A stretch of 57,123 bases of DNA, from the NCBI GenBank assembly GCA_026129905.1, contig JAHCHE010000041.1, forward strand, positions 1 to 57,123, written 5' to 3'. Numbering within the stretch: the stretch's first letter is position 1; each line of letters opens with the position of its first letter. The stretch comes from Bryobacteraceae bacterium. GTDB lineage: Bacteria > Acidobacteriota > Terriglobia > Bryobacterales > Bryobacteraceae. Positions 44,181 to 52,785 of the stretch are shown here, piece after piece. The notes under the pieces are model-generated. The model had not been told where the DNA came from and made no database searches. It saw only the letters and a program-made list of their open reading frames with translations. The translations under genes and the position numbers were made by a program.

Positions 44181-45008
44181 TCAGCGGACGTTCGCCGCGA
44201 GCGCGGCGGCCTGGGCCTTTCCATCACCTTCCTTGATGTTGACGAGGCCGATGACGTAGGCGCCATTCCGCGCCACGCAGACTTTGCCCAGGTACCGGTC
44301 CGCTCCGGTGAACCCCTCATCGGCGATCTCGGCGGGCGCGGCGTCCGACACTCGGGCCTTGAACTTCGCCAACAGCGCGGTCGCCGCCTCCGCCGACGCT
44401 TCCGGCACGACGAAGGCGCGGCCGTAGGCGTAGGTGGCGACGTAGCCTCGCGCCAGGATGCGAAGGCCCAGCACGCTTTGGGGAACCAGGCGCACGGAGC
44501 CTTCCTCAAGCTGGTGGGCCGGGAACCAGTGGAGCGCGAGGGGACGTTCCGTAGTGCCCGCCAGTTTCGGCTCGAGGCTGGCGACGTACGCCTCCAGCGC
44601 GGGGGTATGATCCTTGGCCGGGTTCGCCGCGAGTTCCACATAGTACGGGCCCTTGACAAACGTCGCCTTGCGCGGCGTCACCTGCCCGGCAACCCCGATC
44701 TTTATCACCTCCGCCGTCTGGTGCTTGTTGGCGGAGAACATCCCGTACGCCATTTCCGGGCTTCGCATCTCCGAGATGTCGATCAGGATCGTGTCTTCCC
44801 CGGACGCGCACGTCACGCCGGTCATCCGCTCGAAATCGTACAGGATGTAGCCCTCGGCGTTGCCGTTCATGTACTCGAACAGATCGTCGGGAACAAACGT
44901 ACGCACGGGGCCCTGCTGCGTCCATCCGGCGACGGCGGAACAATCCGGCGCCGGAGTCTGGCCGGCGAAGACAAAGGCGGTCAGGCAGAAAAACCACAGG
45001 CAGCGCAT
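44181..45008 (-). CDS. DUF6599-like secreted protein
   Basis: A 275-residue exported protein with signal peptide (CLWFFCLTAFVFAGQ). The middle shows FVPDDLFEYMNGNAEGYILYDFERMTGVTC, diagnostic of a DUF6599-like family seen in acidobacteria and related phyla, then IDISEMRSPEMAYGMFSANK. No catalytic motif is evident. ATG 45008 is 49 bases from the divergent DUF362 gene at 45058. Confidence 0.8.
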   Translation of the reverse strand: MRCLWFFCLTAFVFAGQTPAPDCSAVAGWTQQGPVRTFVPDDLFEYMNGNAEGYILYDFERMTGVTCASGEDTILIDISEMRSPEMAYGMFSANKHQTAEVIKIGVAGQVTPRKATFVKGPYYVELAANPAKDHTPALEAYVASLEPKLAGTTERPLALHWFPAHQLEEGSVRLVPQSVLGLRILARGYVATYAYGRAFVVPEASAEAATALLAKFKARVSDAAPAEIADEGFTGADRYLGKVCVARNGAYVIGLVNIKEGDGKAQAAALAANVR

Positions 45009-45019
45009 TTACCTTACAG

Positions 45020-45025
45020 TATAAT
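45020..45025 (+). promoter_or_regulatory. TATAAT -10 box before the DUF362 gene
   Basis: TATAAT lies 33 bases before ATG 45058, with AAGGAGGT (45045-45052) as the ribosome site. This is a simple divergent promoter region shared with the DUF6599-like gene. Confidence 0.45.
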
Positions 45026-45057
45026 CAGGTTTTAAACTTCGATTAAGGAGGTCGCCG

Positions 45058-46110
45058 ATGGCGATGGATGTGACAAGGCGGAACCTGCTGCGGTTCGGCG
45101 CGGGCGCGCTGGTTGGATCGCCGTTCGCGAGCGGGCTGGCGCAGGTTTCCGGCTACTCGGAACGAGCGAGGGTCTCGCTGATCCACGGGGACGATCGCCG
45201 GAAGATTGTCTACGAATCGCTGAAGGCGATCGAGGACCAGGTCCGCCCGCGGCTGCGGACCAAGAAATACGTGGTCATCAAGCCGAACAACGTATCGACG
45301 CGGAACCAGCTCGCGGCGACCCATCTCGACGCGCTGCGCGGAATCCTGGATTTCCTGGAGCCCTACAAAAAGCCGGTGGTGATCGCCGAATCTTCGGCCG
45401 GGCCCACCCGGGAAGGTTACGAGAACTTTCACTACACCCGGCTGGCCTCGGAATACAAGTGGGCGAAGGTGAACCTGGTGGACCTGAACGAAGAGGCGCG
45501 GTACGAGGTGGCGCACATCCTCGACGCCAATCTGCATCCGGTTCCGGTCCGGCTGGCTAAGCGGCTGTTCGACCCCGACGCGTATATCATCTGCTCGGCG
45601 GTCATGAAGACGCACAACACGGTGATCGCCACGCTCTCGGTGAAGAACATGACGCTCGGCGCGCCGCTCCACCAGGCGCCAAGCGAGAAGCAGCGCTGGA
45701 ACGACAAGCGCCACTACCACGGCGGCGTCCGCCAGACGCACTACGGCATGATGCTGACGGCCCAGAAAATGGCGCCGTTCTGGGGCGCGACGGTGGTGGA
45801 CGGCTTCGAGGGCATGGAAGGCAACGGCCCGGCATCGGGGACCCCAGTGGACTCTCGGGTCTCGATCGCCTCAACCGACTACATCGCCGCGGATCGCATC
45901 GCGGTGGAAGCCATGGGCATCGACCCGGCCTGGCTCGGCTACCTGCTCTTCTGCAACCAGGTCGGCGTCGGTCAATACGATCGCGCGAAGATCGACGTCA
46001 TCGGCGAGGACGTCGCGAAAGTGACGAAGAAGTATGCCCTGCACAAGGACATCGAGCGCGAACTGCAGTGGATGGGCGAGATGACCGAAGTGCCTCCCAA
46101 GCTGGGGTAG
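45058..46110 (+). CDS. Tat-exported DUF362 protein
   Basis: A 350-residue protein with a twin-arginine signal (TRRNLLRFGAGALVG) and a DUF362 domain: KKYVVIKPNNVSTRNQLAATHLDALRGILDFL, VVIAESSAGPTREGYENFHY, AYIICSAVMKTHNTVIATLSVKNMTLGAP, and later TVVDGFEGMEGNGPASG. The KTH-N--(V/I)T--(L/V)KN(M/L) segment is the family hallmark. DUF362 proteins often contain or accompany iron-sulfur clusters; this one has no ferredoxin part. An excellent ribosome site (AAGGAGGT) fixes ATG 45058. Confidence 0.9.
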   Translation: MAMDVTRRNLLRFGAGALVGSPFASGLAQVSGYSERARVSLIHGDDRRKIVYESLKAIEDQVRPRLRTKKYVVIKPNNVSTRNQLAATHLDALRGILDFLEPYKKPVVIAESSAGPTREGYENFHYTRLASEYKWAKVNLVDLNEEARYEVAHILDANLHPVPVRLAKRLFDPDAYIICSAVMKTHNTVIATLSVKNMTLGAPLHQAPSEKQRWNDKRHYHGGVRQTHYGMMLTAQKMAPFWGATVVDGFEGMEGNGPASGTPVDSRVSIASTDYIAADRIAVEAMGIDPAWLGYLLFCNQVGVGQYDRAKIDVIGEDVAKVTKKYALHKDIERELQWMGEMTEVPPKLG

Positions 46111-46121
46111 GCAGCGGGTGT

Positions 46122-46226
46122 GCCCGCATCGATGCTGGCCTCCTCGCGCTGGTGGAGTATGGCGCGCTCGTGCGCAATCCGGAAGGCGGACGCAGCACAA
46201 GCTATTCGCCGGCTCCGGTTGAATAG
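46122..46226 (+). pseudogene. Possible C-terminal scrap of a phage/plasmid primase-type protein
   Basis: The frame reads ARIDAGLLALVEYGALVRNP, then EGGRSTSYSPAPVE and a stop. The pattern (ALVE-G-LR--- GGR-S--Y-V-P) resembles the last residues of DUF3987/primase-like proteins of mobile elements. It has no start of its own and lies 50 bases from the 3' end of the tRNA gene, where integrases usually act. The match is short and may be chance. Confidence 0.2.
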
Positions 46227-46275
46227 GAAGACCTGGTCGCTTCACCGACGCTTCGAAGCAAGGGCAAAGCGGAAC

Positions 46276-46595
46276 TGGTGCGGGCGGAGGGACTTGAACC
46301 CTCACGGACCTTGCGGTCCAACGGATTTTCGTACCCGTCTACGGCTTTCGCCGCCCCTGCCGTCTTGCCAGGGTTTGGGGTCTGGACTATCCCTTCACCA
46401 TTTCCCGGATGGTTCCGGGGGTCAGGCGCTGCCCGTCTAGTCTCTACACCTTCCCGGCTGTTTCGGGCCGGGCTTGGCTCGGGATCGCCATTTTACAGGG
46501 TTCCCCGAATTTGGGCAGTTCTGCATCGCCGGTTTCCCGGCGGGCACTCAAGTTTCGCTTAAGTCCGTTGCGTCTGCCGATTTCGCCACGCCCGC
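46276..46595 (-). tRNA. tRNA-Leu(UAA) interrupted by a group I intron
   Basis: On the minus strand the 5' exon (46595-46561) and 3' exon (46329-46276, with encoded CCA) form an 89-base tRNA-Leu. The acceptor stem pairs GCGGGCG with CGCCCGC; the D-arm is followed by ACGGA-CU; the anticodon loop after splicing is CUUAAAA with anticodon UAA; and a long variable arm (GGACC-GCAA-GGTCC) marks a type II Leu tRNA. The two exons are split between U34 and A35 by a 231-base intron, the same position as in the cyanobacterial tRNA-Leu(UAA) intron. Confidence 0.93.
46330..46560 (-). ncRNA. Group I (IC3-like) self-splicing intron in tRNA-Leu
   Basis: A 231-base intron with all core features. P1: exon ACTT pairs with internal guide GAGT (46549-46546), leaving the U-G pair at the splice site. 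P7: GACTA (46442-46438) pairs with TAGTC (46389-46385). Core strings AATTCGGGGAACCCTG, GGTGTAGAGACTAGACGGGC and ATGGTGAAGGGATAGTCC match the IC3 tRNA introns of Azoarcus tRNA-Ile and cyanobacterial tRNA-Leu. The last intron base is the expected G (46330). No homing endonuclease is encoded. It should splice by the two-step guanosine reaction. Confidence 0.92.
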
Positions 46596-46629
46596 ACGGT
46601 TTCAAGTTAGCATGAATCGGCCACCGCCT

Positions 46630-47943
46630 TCAGTCCTGGCCGATCCTGTACAGATGGTCCTGGCTGCGCAGGAACAGGTCGCCGTGGGCGATGGCGGGGG
46701 TGGCTACGAACATCGCGTCGCGCAGCTTGTTCGTGGCCAGCACTTCGAATTCGGCGCCGAGCTTCAACACCAGGACATCCTCGTTCTCGCTCGCCAGGTA
46801 GAGCCGGCCGTCCGCCGCCACCAGCGACGCTTTGAAGTTATAGGGACCCGGAAGCCGCTGCTGGTGATAGTACGGCTTGCCCGTCGCGACATCGAAGCAA
46901 CTGATCAGCCCGCGATCGCTCAGCACGTACAGCTTGCCGTCGCTCAGCACCGGCGACGGCGTGTATGCGGCGCCTCGCTCCTCGGTCCACACCACCCGGC
47001 CGGAGCCGGTGATGTCGCCTTCGCCGCCGAGGCGGATCGCCATCATGTTCGCGTCGCGCCAGCCGCTCATCACAACCACGATGTCTTCCTCGACCACCGG
47101 ATAGGGAATCACGTTGCCGCCGAGGCCGCCGCACTCCCAGATCAGCTCGCCCGTTTTCAGATCGTACGAACGCACGCGGTTCTCGGCCGAAACGATCACC
47201 TGCGTCCGTCCGCCGTGCTCCACGACGCGCGGCTCGCTCCAGTTGGACCGCTCGTCCCGCGCTTTGCGCCAGAGTTCCTCGCCGTTGTGCTTGTTCATGG
47301 CCACGATGAAGCTGTCGCCCTCGTGGTCCATGTTGACGACGATCGCGTCGCCGTATACCGCCGGCGCGACGCCCTCGCCGAAGCCAAGCCGCATCTGGAA
47401 ATTCCCGAGATCCTTCTTCCACAGCAACTCGCCGTCCAGATCGTAGCAATAAAGTCCGCGCGAACCGAAGAACACATAGAGCCGCTCGCCGTCGGAGACC
47501 GGACTGGCCGAGGCGAAGCTGCCGTATTGACGGTGATAACCCTCGTGCGGCGTGGAGGCGATGGCGGTCCGTTCCCAGACCGGCCGGCCCGTTTCCCGAT
47601 CGAGCGCCATTACGACGAATTTGTGTTCCGTCAGCGAGCCCGCGCCGCCTCCCGGTCCCCTCTGCCCGTCCTGGGGCGGCGAGGGAGGAGGCGGGGGCGC
47701 CCCGGTGGGAATCGCCGTGGTCAGGAAGATGCGGTCTCCCACGACGATAGGCGAAGAGTTCCCACGCCCTGGGATCTTCACCTTCCATTTCACGTTCTGG
47801 CCGTCACCCCATTGGAGCGGCGCTCCGCCGGCGGCGTTGCCGTTGCCGTCGACGCCGCGCCAGTGGCGCCACGGCGATCCCTCGGTCAGCGCGCCGGAGA
47901 GCGCAAGCGCAATGGCGATCCCTCGAATCCCAGTCTTCCCCAT
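46630..47943 (-). CDS. Secreted PQQ-like beta-propeller protein
   Basis: A 437-residue exported propeller with signal peptide (IRGIAIALALSGALTEGS). It opens SPWRHWRGVDGNGNAAGGAPLQW, a form common in planctomycete and acidobacterial 'PQQ-binding-like' proteins, and carries repeated blades such as VMALDRETGRPVWE, YCYDLDGELLWKKDL and VRSYDLKTGELIWEC. A proline-rich insert (GAPPPPPSPPQDGQRG) breaks one blade. No PQQ enzyme active site is evident; it may be a BamB-like or structural protein. ATG 47943 begins the signal peptide. It is divergent from the glycosyltransferase fragment at 47980. Confidence 0.85.
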   Translation of the reverse strand: MGKTGIRGIAIALALSGALTEGSPWRHWRGVDGNGNAAGGAPLQWGDGQNVKWKVKIPGRGNSSPIVVGDRIFLTTAIPTGAPPPPPSPPQDGQRGPGGGAGSLTEHKFVVMALDRETGRPVWERTAIASTPHEGYHRQYGSFASASPVSDGERLYVFFGSRGLYCYDLDGELLWKKDLGNFQMRLGFGEGVAPAVYGDAIVVNMDHEGDSFIVAMNKHNGEELWRKARDERSNWSEPRVVEHGGRTQVIVSAENRVRSYDLKTGELIWECGGLGGNVIPYPVVEEDIVVVMSGWRDANMMAIRLGGEGDITGSGRVVWTEERGAAYTPSPVLSDGKLYVLSDRGLISCFDVATGKPYYHQQRLPGPYNFKASLVAADGRLYLASENEDVLVLKLGAEFEVLATNKLRDAMFVATPAIAHGDLFLRSQDHLYRIGQD

Positions 47944-47979
47944 GAGGCGATTGTAGTCGCCGCGGGATAATCGAGCAAG

Positions 47980-48135
47980 ATGAAGATCCTTTGGACCAAG
48001 GCCGGCGGCGTGCTTCCGCTCGATACCGGCGGCCGGATTCGAAGCTTTCAGACGCTGAAGGAACTGGCGCGGCGGCACGAGATCACGCTGCACGTGTTCT
48101 ACGAGCAGTTCGCCGGCGACGAGCACGCATCGCTG
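47980..48135 (+). pseudogene. Glycosyltransferase gene cut off after ~50 codons
   Basis: ILWTKAGGVLPLDTGGRIRS, then FQTLKELARRHEITLHVFY, is the opening of GT4-type sugar transferases. Homology ends near 48135 and the frame then runs into a tandem GATTCGACA repeat (~48170-48189) and a stop at 48193-48195. The remaining ~350 residues are not in the window. It is a scar at the left edge of the CRISPR-Cas locus, most simply a gene broken by insertion or deletion. Confidence 0.75.
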
Positions 48136-48281
48136 GGAAGCGGCGATGGGTGCGTGCGGGCGCACGACAGATTCGACAGATTCGACACCCTGTAGCGGGC
48201 GCGACGCATCTTCGAAATTTTCTGAAAAGAACGCGTTCTTAGTGAAGTCTTTTCAGATCAATGATATGCAGGGGCCGAGAG

Positions 48282-48321
48282 CAAGCGCGACGCATCCGCG
48301 CAGCCCGATGCGTCGCGCTTG
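48282..48321. repeat. 15-base inverted repeat (strong hairpin) before cas3
   Basis: CAAGCGCGACGCATC (48282-48296) and GATGCGTCGCGCTTG (48307-48321) are perfect arms around a 10-base loop. The core GCGCGACGCATC also occurs once more at 48199-48210 in direct orientation. It is in the 413-base gap 48196-48608, which otherwise shows only short AT-rich direct repeats (GTGTAGAAAA near 48340-48360). It could be a terminator, a REP-like palindrome or an end of the inserted block. Confidence 0.6.
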
Positions 48322-48606
48322 TGTGACATGTGTCGAAAGTGTAGAAAAGTGTAGAAAACGTCGGTCTTCACGACGGCGGGCCATGATCGCCAGGAGTTCG
48401 CAGTTCGCCCAATGAACAGCTTTTTTCGCGCACTTATACGTTCAATTTTCAAAGAGCTATGGCGACGCCGGCCGGGCCGGACAACGAGGCGCCAACACGA
48501 TTCTAGCGCGAGGCACCGGAAGAACGCGGTGAGGAAACAGCGGGTTTCAATAGCCAAGCGATAGAAATCAGGCGAGTTAGAGATCGGAACCAATCTGTTC
48601 GACGAA

Positions 48607-48629
48607 ACGTGACCGGCAATAGGTCACGT
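48607..48629. promoter_or_regulatory. Palindrome overlapping the first possible cas3 start
   Basis: ACGTGACC (48607-48614) and GGTCACGT (48622-48629) are perfect 8-base arms seven bases apart. The GTG 48609 lies inside the left arm. The symmetry looks like a repressor operator or a translation-blocking hairpin, and it argues for a cas3 start further downstream. Confidence 0.5.
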
Positions 48630-51242
48630 GCTAAGGTGAATAAACAGGTGTCGGCTCCAGAGATACGCAGTGGCGCATTGTCGCGGCTGGGCGACATTTT
48701 GCCAAGCCATTGTTGGGCGAAGACGAAGAAAGACGGGCGCCCCGGAATTACCGTACGCGATCATTGCCTGAATGTCGGTTGCGTCGCCGAGGCCCTCGCC
48801 GCACTGTTTCCGGCGCAACTCCGACATTTGCTTCCGCGTGGGGCGGCGACGCTCGCGGCTTTGCACGACGTGGGCAAGATGTCGCCCGGATTTCAGGTGA
48901 AGTGCGGTTCGTGGTTGGAGCGGTACGCCCTAACGGATCGTGCGCTTCAAGAGCGCTGGAGCATGGGGGAACCCGACCATGCGAAGATCAGCCAAGTCAC
49001 TGTGCAGAAGCGGCTTGCAGGCTCGCGCCTCTACGGCTGGGCTGCGGCGGTCGGCGCACATCACGGAAGGATCAAGGGGCAACGTGTCATCGTACGCGAA
49101 CTCTGGGAACAGGAACGCAATCTGTTAGCGGACGATCTCATTGCGGAATTCGGGGAATTGCCCGACACGCCTCCCGACGAGGCGGCAATCTGGATGACAG
49201 CAGGGCTGATAACGGTGGCCGACTGGATCGGCTCGAACGAGGAACACTTCCCACAGGACGCTCACTGGGACATGCCGGAGCGGCGACAGCGCGCCCAGAC
49301 GGCGCTTGAGCGTATCAACTGGCGACGGCTGGGCATACAACAACGGCGTGAATTCGCCGACCTGTTTCCGCGGACTCCACAGCCGAACAGCTTGCAGACC
49401 GCCGTGTTGGAAGTGGCTCATGAACCCGGGGTATACGTAATCGAAGGACCGATGGGCTATGGAAAGACCGAAGCGGCGCTGGCGGCGTGCTATCAAATCA
49501 TCGCGGCCGGGCGGGCCGGCGGGTTGTATTTCGGCTTGCCAACCCAGCTAACCAGCAATCGAATTCATACGCGCGTGCAGCCGTTTGTCGAACGAATCTC
49601 GACGGACCCGGCGGCCGTGCGACTGGCGCACGGCAGTTCGTGGCTGCTCGGCGCCGAGCCGCCTCCGGAGTTTCACCCAGCCAGCCCGCATGACCGCGAA
49701 GCGATAGAGCATGCCGATACGGGACGGTCCTGGTTTGCTTCAGCGAAGCGGGCTCTGCTGACGCCGTTCGGCGTGGGCACAATCGATCAGGCGCTGCTGG
49801 GGATGGTCGCCGCCAAGCATTTCTTCGTCCGGCAGTTCGGCCTGGCCGGCAAGGTCGTAGTTCTCGACGAAGTACACACATACGACTTTTACACCGGCAC
49901 GCTGATTTCCGCCCTGGTGAAACGGTTGCGGGAGTTGCGCTGCACCACGATCGTCCTCTCAGCCACGCTCACCGAGAAACGCCGTCGCGAGTTGCTCGAC
50001 GTACCAGACGGCCAACCGCTCAGTACGGCATATCCACTGGTTTCCGGCGCGGCCGCCTCGCTCATCGAGCGCGAGTGCGAGCCGCCACCCGCGAAAAAGG
50101 TTCACATACGCACCATCTCACGGGCCTTGCCGGTGGGCGAAGCTTTGGAACACGCCTGTCGCGGCGAATGCCTGCTTTGGATCCGCAACACGGTGGATGA
50201 GGCGCAGGAGACCTACCGCGCACTGCGCGACGCGAATTCCGCAACAGGTCCGAGCATTGCGTTATTGCATTCGCGCTTCCCCTTCTTTCGGCGCGAGAAA
50301 CTTGAGGACGACTGGATGGAGAGGCTTGGCAAGGGCTCGGCCAAGCGCCCCGCGGGCTGTGTTTTGGTTTCAACTCAGGTCGCCGAGCAGAGCGTGGATA
50401 TTGACGCGGATCTGTTGATCACCGACTTGGCCCCGACCGACATGCTGCTTCAACGCATCGGCCGCCTGTGGCGGCACGAGCGGCCCGCGCGACCCTGTCC
50501 GCGGCCGGAGGTCTGGGTCCATGTTCCCGGTTCCGACGGCGCCGCCCTCCGGCGTGCGAGCAAGAAAGAACTTCGCGACTTGTTAGGCAAGAGCGGCCGG
50601 GTGTATGCGCCTTACGTGTTGTTGCGTTCGCTCCAGGAGTGGCGTGATCGGCCCGCCATCACCTTGCCCGAAGATGTTCGCAAGATCCTCGAAGCCACCT
50701 ACGCGGACCACGGCGCGGACGAACCGGCTGGGTGGCGGGACTTGCGGGAGGAGTTGGAGAAGCAGCAGGAGAGAATGGCTCTTTTGGCCCTCAACGCCAC
50801 CGCCGTCTGGGGCAATCCAGCACTGCCGGATGACGAAAACATTCAAACGCGTTACAGCACCTGTCCGACCGCTCAGCTACTCTTGGCGCGCCAGATCACG
50901 CCACTCGACGGGAACTCCGTGCGCCTTCACCTACTTGATAGCGAGATCGTGACCGCGAGCAGCCGCGACTGGGACTTCAGCGCCGCCAAAGCGATCCATC
51001 GCAATCTCGTTCGAATGCCGCGTTGGGCGGTTGCGAACCGTCTGGGGGGTCCACCGCGCTGGTTGGACAAGCACGTTTCGCAAGCAACGGCCGTCGGGCT
51101 ATTGCAGTCCGACGGCAGCATTTGCTGGGCCGGCCAGGGAACACCCTCCGGACTTGCCTACGATGCCGATCAAGGTGTGATCATCAACCGCAAGAATATC
51201 CGCAGCATGGCGGGCGAGGAGCACGATGAATCTTACGACTGA
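48609..51242 (+). CDS. cas3: Cas3 HD nuclease-helicase (type I-E)
   Basis: An ~877-residue Cas3. The HD nuclease comes first: RDHCLNVGCVAEA near 50, LAALHDVGKMSPGFQ near 85, and AAVGAHHGR. The helicase follows: Walker A EGPMGYGKTEAALAA near 280, DEVH in VVLDEVHTYDF near 420, SATLT near 457, and the motif VI QRIGRLWRHERP near 618. It is recruited by Cascade to nick and shred the target strand. The true start is unclear: GTG 48609 lies in a palindrome, and GTGs at 48636 and 48648 also fit. It overlaps cse1 by 17 bases and heads the operon. Confidence 0.95.
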   Translation: MTGNRSRAKVNKQVSAPEIRSGALSRLGDILPSHCWAKTKKDGRPGITVRDHCLNVGCVAEALAALFPAQLRHLLPRGAATLAALHDVGKMSPGFQVKCGSWLERYALTDRALQERWSMGEPDHAKISQVTVQKRLAGSRLYGWAAAVGAHHGRIKGQRVIVRELWEQERNLLADDLIAEFGELPDTPPDEAAIWMTAGLITVADWIGSNEEHFPQDAHWDMPERRQRAQTALERINWRRLGIQQRREFADLFPRTPQPNSLQTAVLEVAHEPGVYVIEGPMGYGKTEAALAACYQIIAAGRAGGLYFGLPTQLTSNRIHTRVQPFVERISTDPAAVRLAHGSSWLLGAEPPPEFHPASPHDREAIEHADTGRSWFASAKRALLTPFGVGTIDQALLGMVAAKHFFVRQFGLAGKVVVLDEVHTYDFYTGTLISALVKRLRELRCTTIVLSATLTEKRRRELLDVPDGQPLSTAYPLVSGAAASLIERECEPPPAKKVHIRTISRALPVGEALEHACRGECLLWIRNTVDEAQETYRALRDANSATGPSIALLHSRFPFFRREKLEDDWMERLGKGSAKRPAGCVLVSTQVAEQSVDIDADLLITDLAPTDMLLQRIGRLWRHERPARPCPRPEVWVHVPGSDGAALRRASKKELRDLLGKSGRVYAPYVLLRSLQEWRDRPAITLPEDVRKILEATYADHGADEPAGWRDLREELEKQQERMALLALNATAVWGNPALPDDENIQTRYSTCPTAQLLLARQITPLDGNSVRLHLLDSEIVTASSRDWDFSAAKAIHRNLVRMPRWAVANRLGGPPRWLDKHVSQATAVGLLQSDGSICWAGQGTPSGLAYDADQGVIINRKNIRSMAGEEHDESYD

Positions 51243-52785
51243 CCCTTGGATTCCCACTGTCTGGCAGGACGGCAGAGCGAAAACCGTCAGCCTTCGTCAA
51301 GCCTTCGAGCATGGCCACGAAATCCGGGACCTCGTCCTCCGTCCGCATGAACGCATTGCCGTCATGCGGCTGCTCGTCTGCATCGCTCAAGCCGCTCTGG
51401 ACGGCCCAGCGGATTACGATGACTGGAAGACAGGAAGGGCTCGCATGGCGCCTTTGGCCGACCAGTACCTTCTTCGCTGGCGGTCGGCGTTCGGGTTGTT
51501 CGACAATAGCGGACGTTTCTTGCAGATCCCTGACCTTGAGAAACCCTCAGCCACATCCGAAAACGACGAGGAGGGAGAGGGGAACTCAGCCAGCAAGTTG
51601 GACTTGTCCCTAGCCACAGGCAACAATTCCACGCTGTTCGACAACACTGGCGGAGCAGTTCGCGCTTTTGAGGCCTCGCAACTCGCCTTGATGCTGTTGA
51701 CATTCCAATGCTTCTCACCGGGCGGCCGCATTGGCGTGGCTTTGTGGGGCGGCAAGCCCACGGCTGGCCGCGGGTCGAGCAATCATGCGCCTTGCCTGGC
51801 AAATGGGATGTTGCACACGCTGCTTCGTGGCGACAGTCTGCTCGATAGCGTGCACAGGAACTTGCTCAACAAATTACAAGCTCAACAGCTATTTGGCGAG
51901 GGTGGCTGGGGCAGGCCGGTTTGGGAGTTCAGGCCCCAGTCACCCGCCGACAAAGAAGCGGTGAGGAACGCCAACCGCACATACCTGGGGCGCCTTGTCG
52001 CTCTCGCGCGAGCGATTCGCCTTGGGGCTAATGGGCTACATCTCGTACTTGCCAACGGACTGGACTATCCATGTTATGAGGACGGATGGCGCGAACCCTC
52101 GGCGACGATCGTTGCCCGGAGTGTCAAAGGGCAGCCCAGCCGTCAAGTCTTGCGCACATCCATCGACAGGGCCGCGTGGCGCGACCTACATGCCCTCACC
52201 GTCAAGAACGTGGGCGGAGGTCCCGGCGGCCCCGCCCCGCTGCAGAATATCTCGGAGGACGAAGAGGCGTTCGATCTTTGGGTCGGCGGGCTCCTGACCA
52301 ACAAAGCCAAGCCGGTGGACACGACTGAATCAGTATTCCACATTCCCGCGGCAATGCTTGGCGACACGAGCCGGAGAGTCTACGAGGACGGCGTGAGGCA
52401 GGCGGAGTCCCACGAGTTCCGCCTAAGGCGCGCGGTCTCGGTGTACCACAAGGAGCTTGGCGACAACCTCGACCGGCCGGAAATGATGAACCGCCGCCGA
52501 CAAATCCAGCGTAACGCCGCCGGCCAGTTCTGGACGGACATCGAGCAAGCAGTACCGCGGCTGCTGGAAGTCGCGGCTGAACCTGAGCGCCTTGGGCTGA
52601 CGCGCGCATGGCGGGACACCGTGTGGGGACAAGCGGTCCGGCGAGCGGCTAGGGCCGCCTATGAACGCGCCTGTCCACACGAGACGCCGCGCCAAATGCG
52701 CGCGTATGCGCTTGGGCTGCAAACATTCTTTGCTCCATTGACCGAACAGGCCCCAGCCGAAACGGAAGACGAGGTACGAGCATGA
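51226..52785 (+). CDS. cse1: Cse1/CasA (Cas8e), large subunit of Cascade
   Basis: A 519-residue Cas8e: NLTTDPWIPTVWQDGRAKTVSLRQAFEHGHEIRDLVLRPHERIAVMRLLVCIAQAAL is the family opening, and a GGAVRAFEASQLALMLLTFQCFSPGGRIG region (~140-170) and a helical C-terminal bundle (~370-510) follow. Cse1 recognises the PAM and recruits Cas3. ATG 51226 overlaps cas3 by 17 bases and the stop overlaps cse2 (ATGA). Length matches the family. Confidence 0.95.
   Translation: MNLTTDPWIPTVWQDGRAKTVSLRQAFEHGHEIRDLVLRPHERIAVMRLLVCIAQAALDGPADYDDWKTGRARMAPLADQYLLRWRSAFGLFDNSGRFLQIPDLEKPSATSENDEEGEGNSASKLDLSLATGNNSTLFDNTGGAVRAFEASQLALMLLTFQCFSPGGRIGVALWGGKPTAGRGSSNHAPCLANGMLHTLLRGDSLLDSVHRNLLNKLQAQQLFGEGGWGRPVWEFRPQSPADKEAVRNANRTYLGRLVALARAIRLGANGLHLVLANGLDYPCYEDGWREPSATIVARSVKGQPSRQVLRTSIDRAAWRDLHALTVKNVGGGPGGPAPLQNISEDEEAFDLWVGGLLTNKAKPVDTTESVFHIPAAMLGDTSRRVYEDGVRQAESHEFRLRRAVSVYHKELGDNLDRPEMMNRRRQIQRNAAGQFWTDIEQAVPRLLEVAAEPERLGLTRAWRDTVWGQAVRRAARAAYERACPHETPRQMRAYALGLQTFFAPLTEQAPAETEDEVRA

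Noticed and set aside
46474-47970. 498-codon plus-strand frame across the tRNA intron and the PQQ gene
   Set aside because: Antisense to the propeller gene and running into the intron; no domain, no start signal.
48258-48593. Minus-strand frame upstream of cas3 as a Cas regulator
   Set aside because: No helix-turn-helix or other motif; it covers the hairpin and AT-rich repeats and has no start signal.
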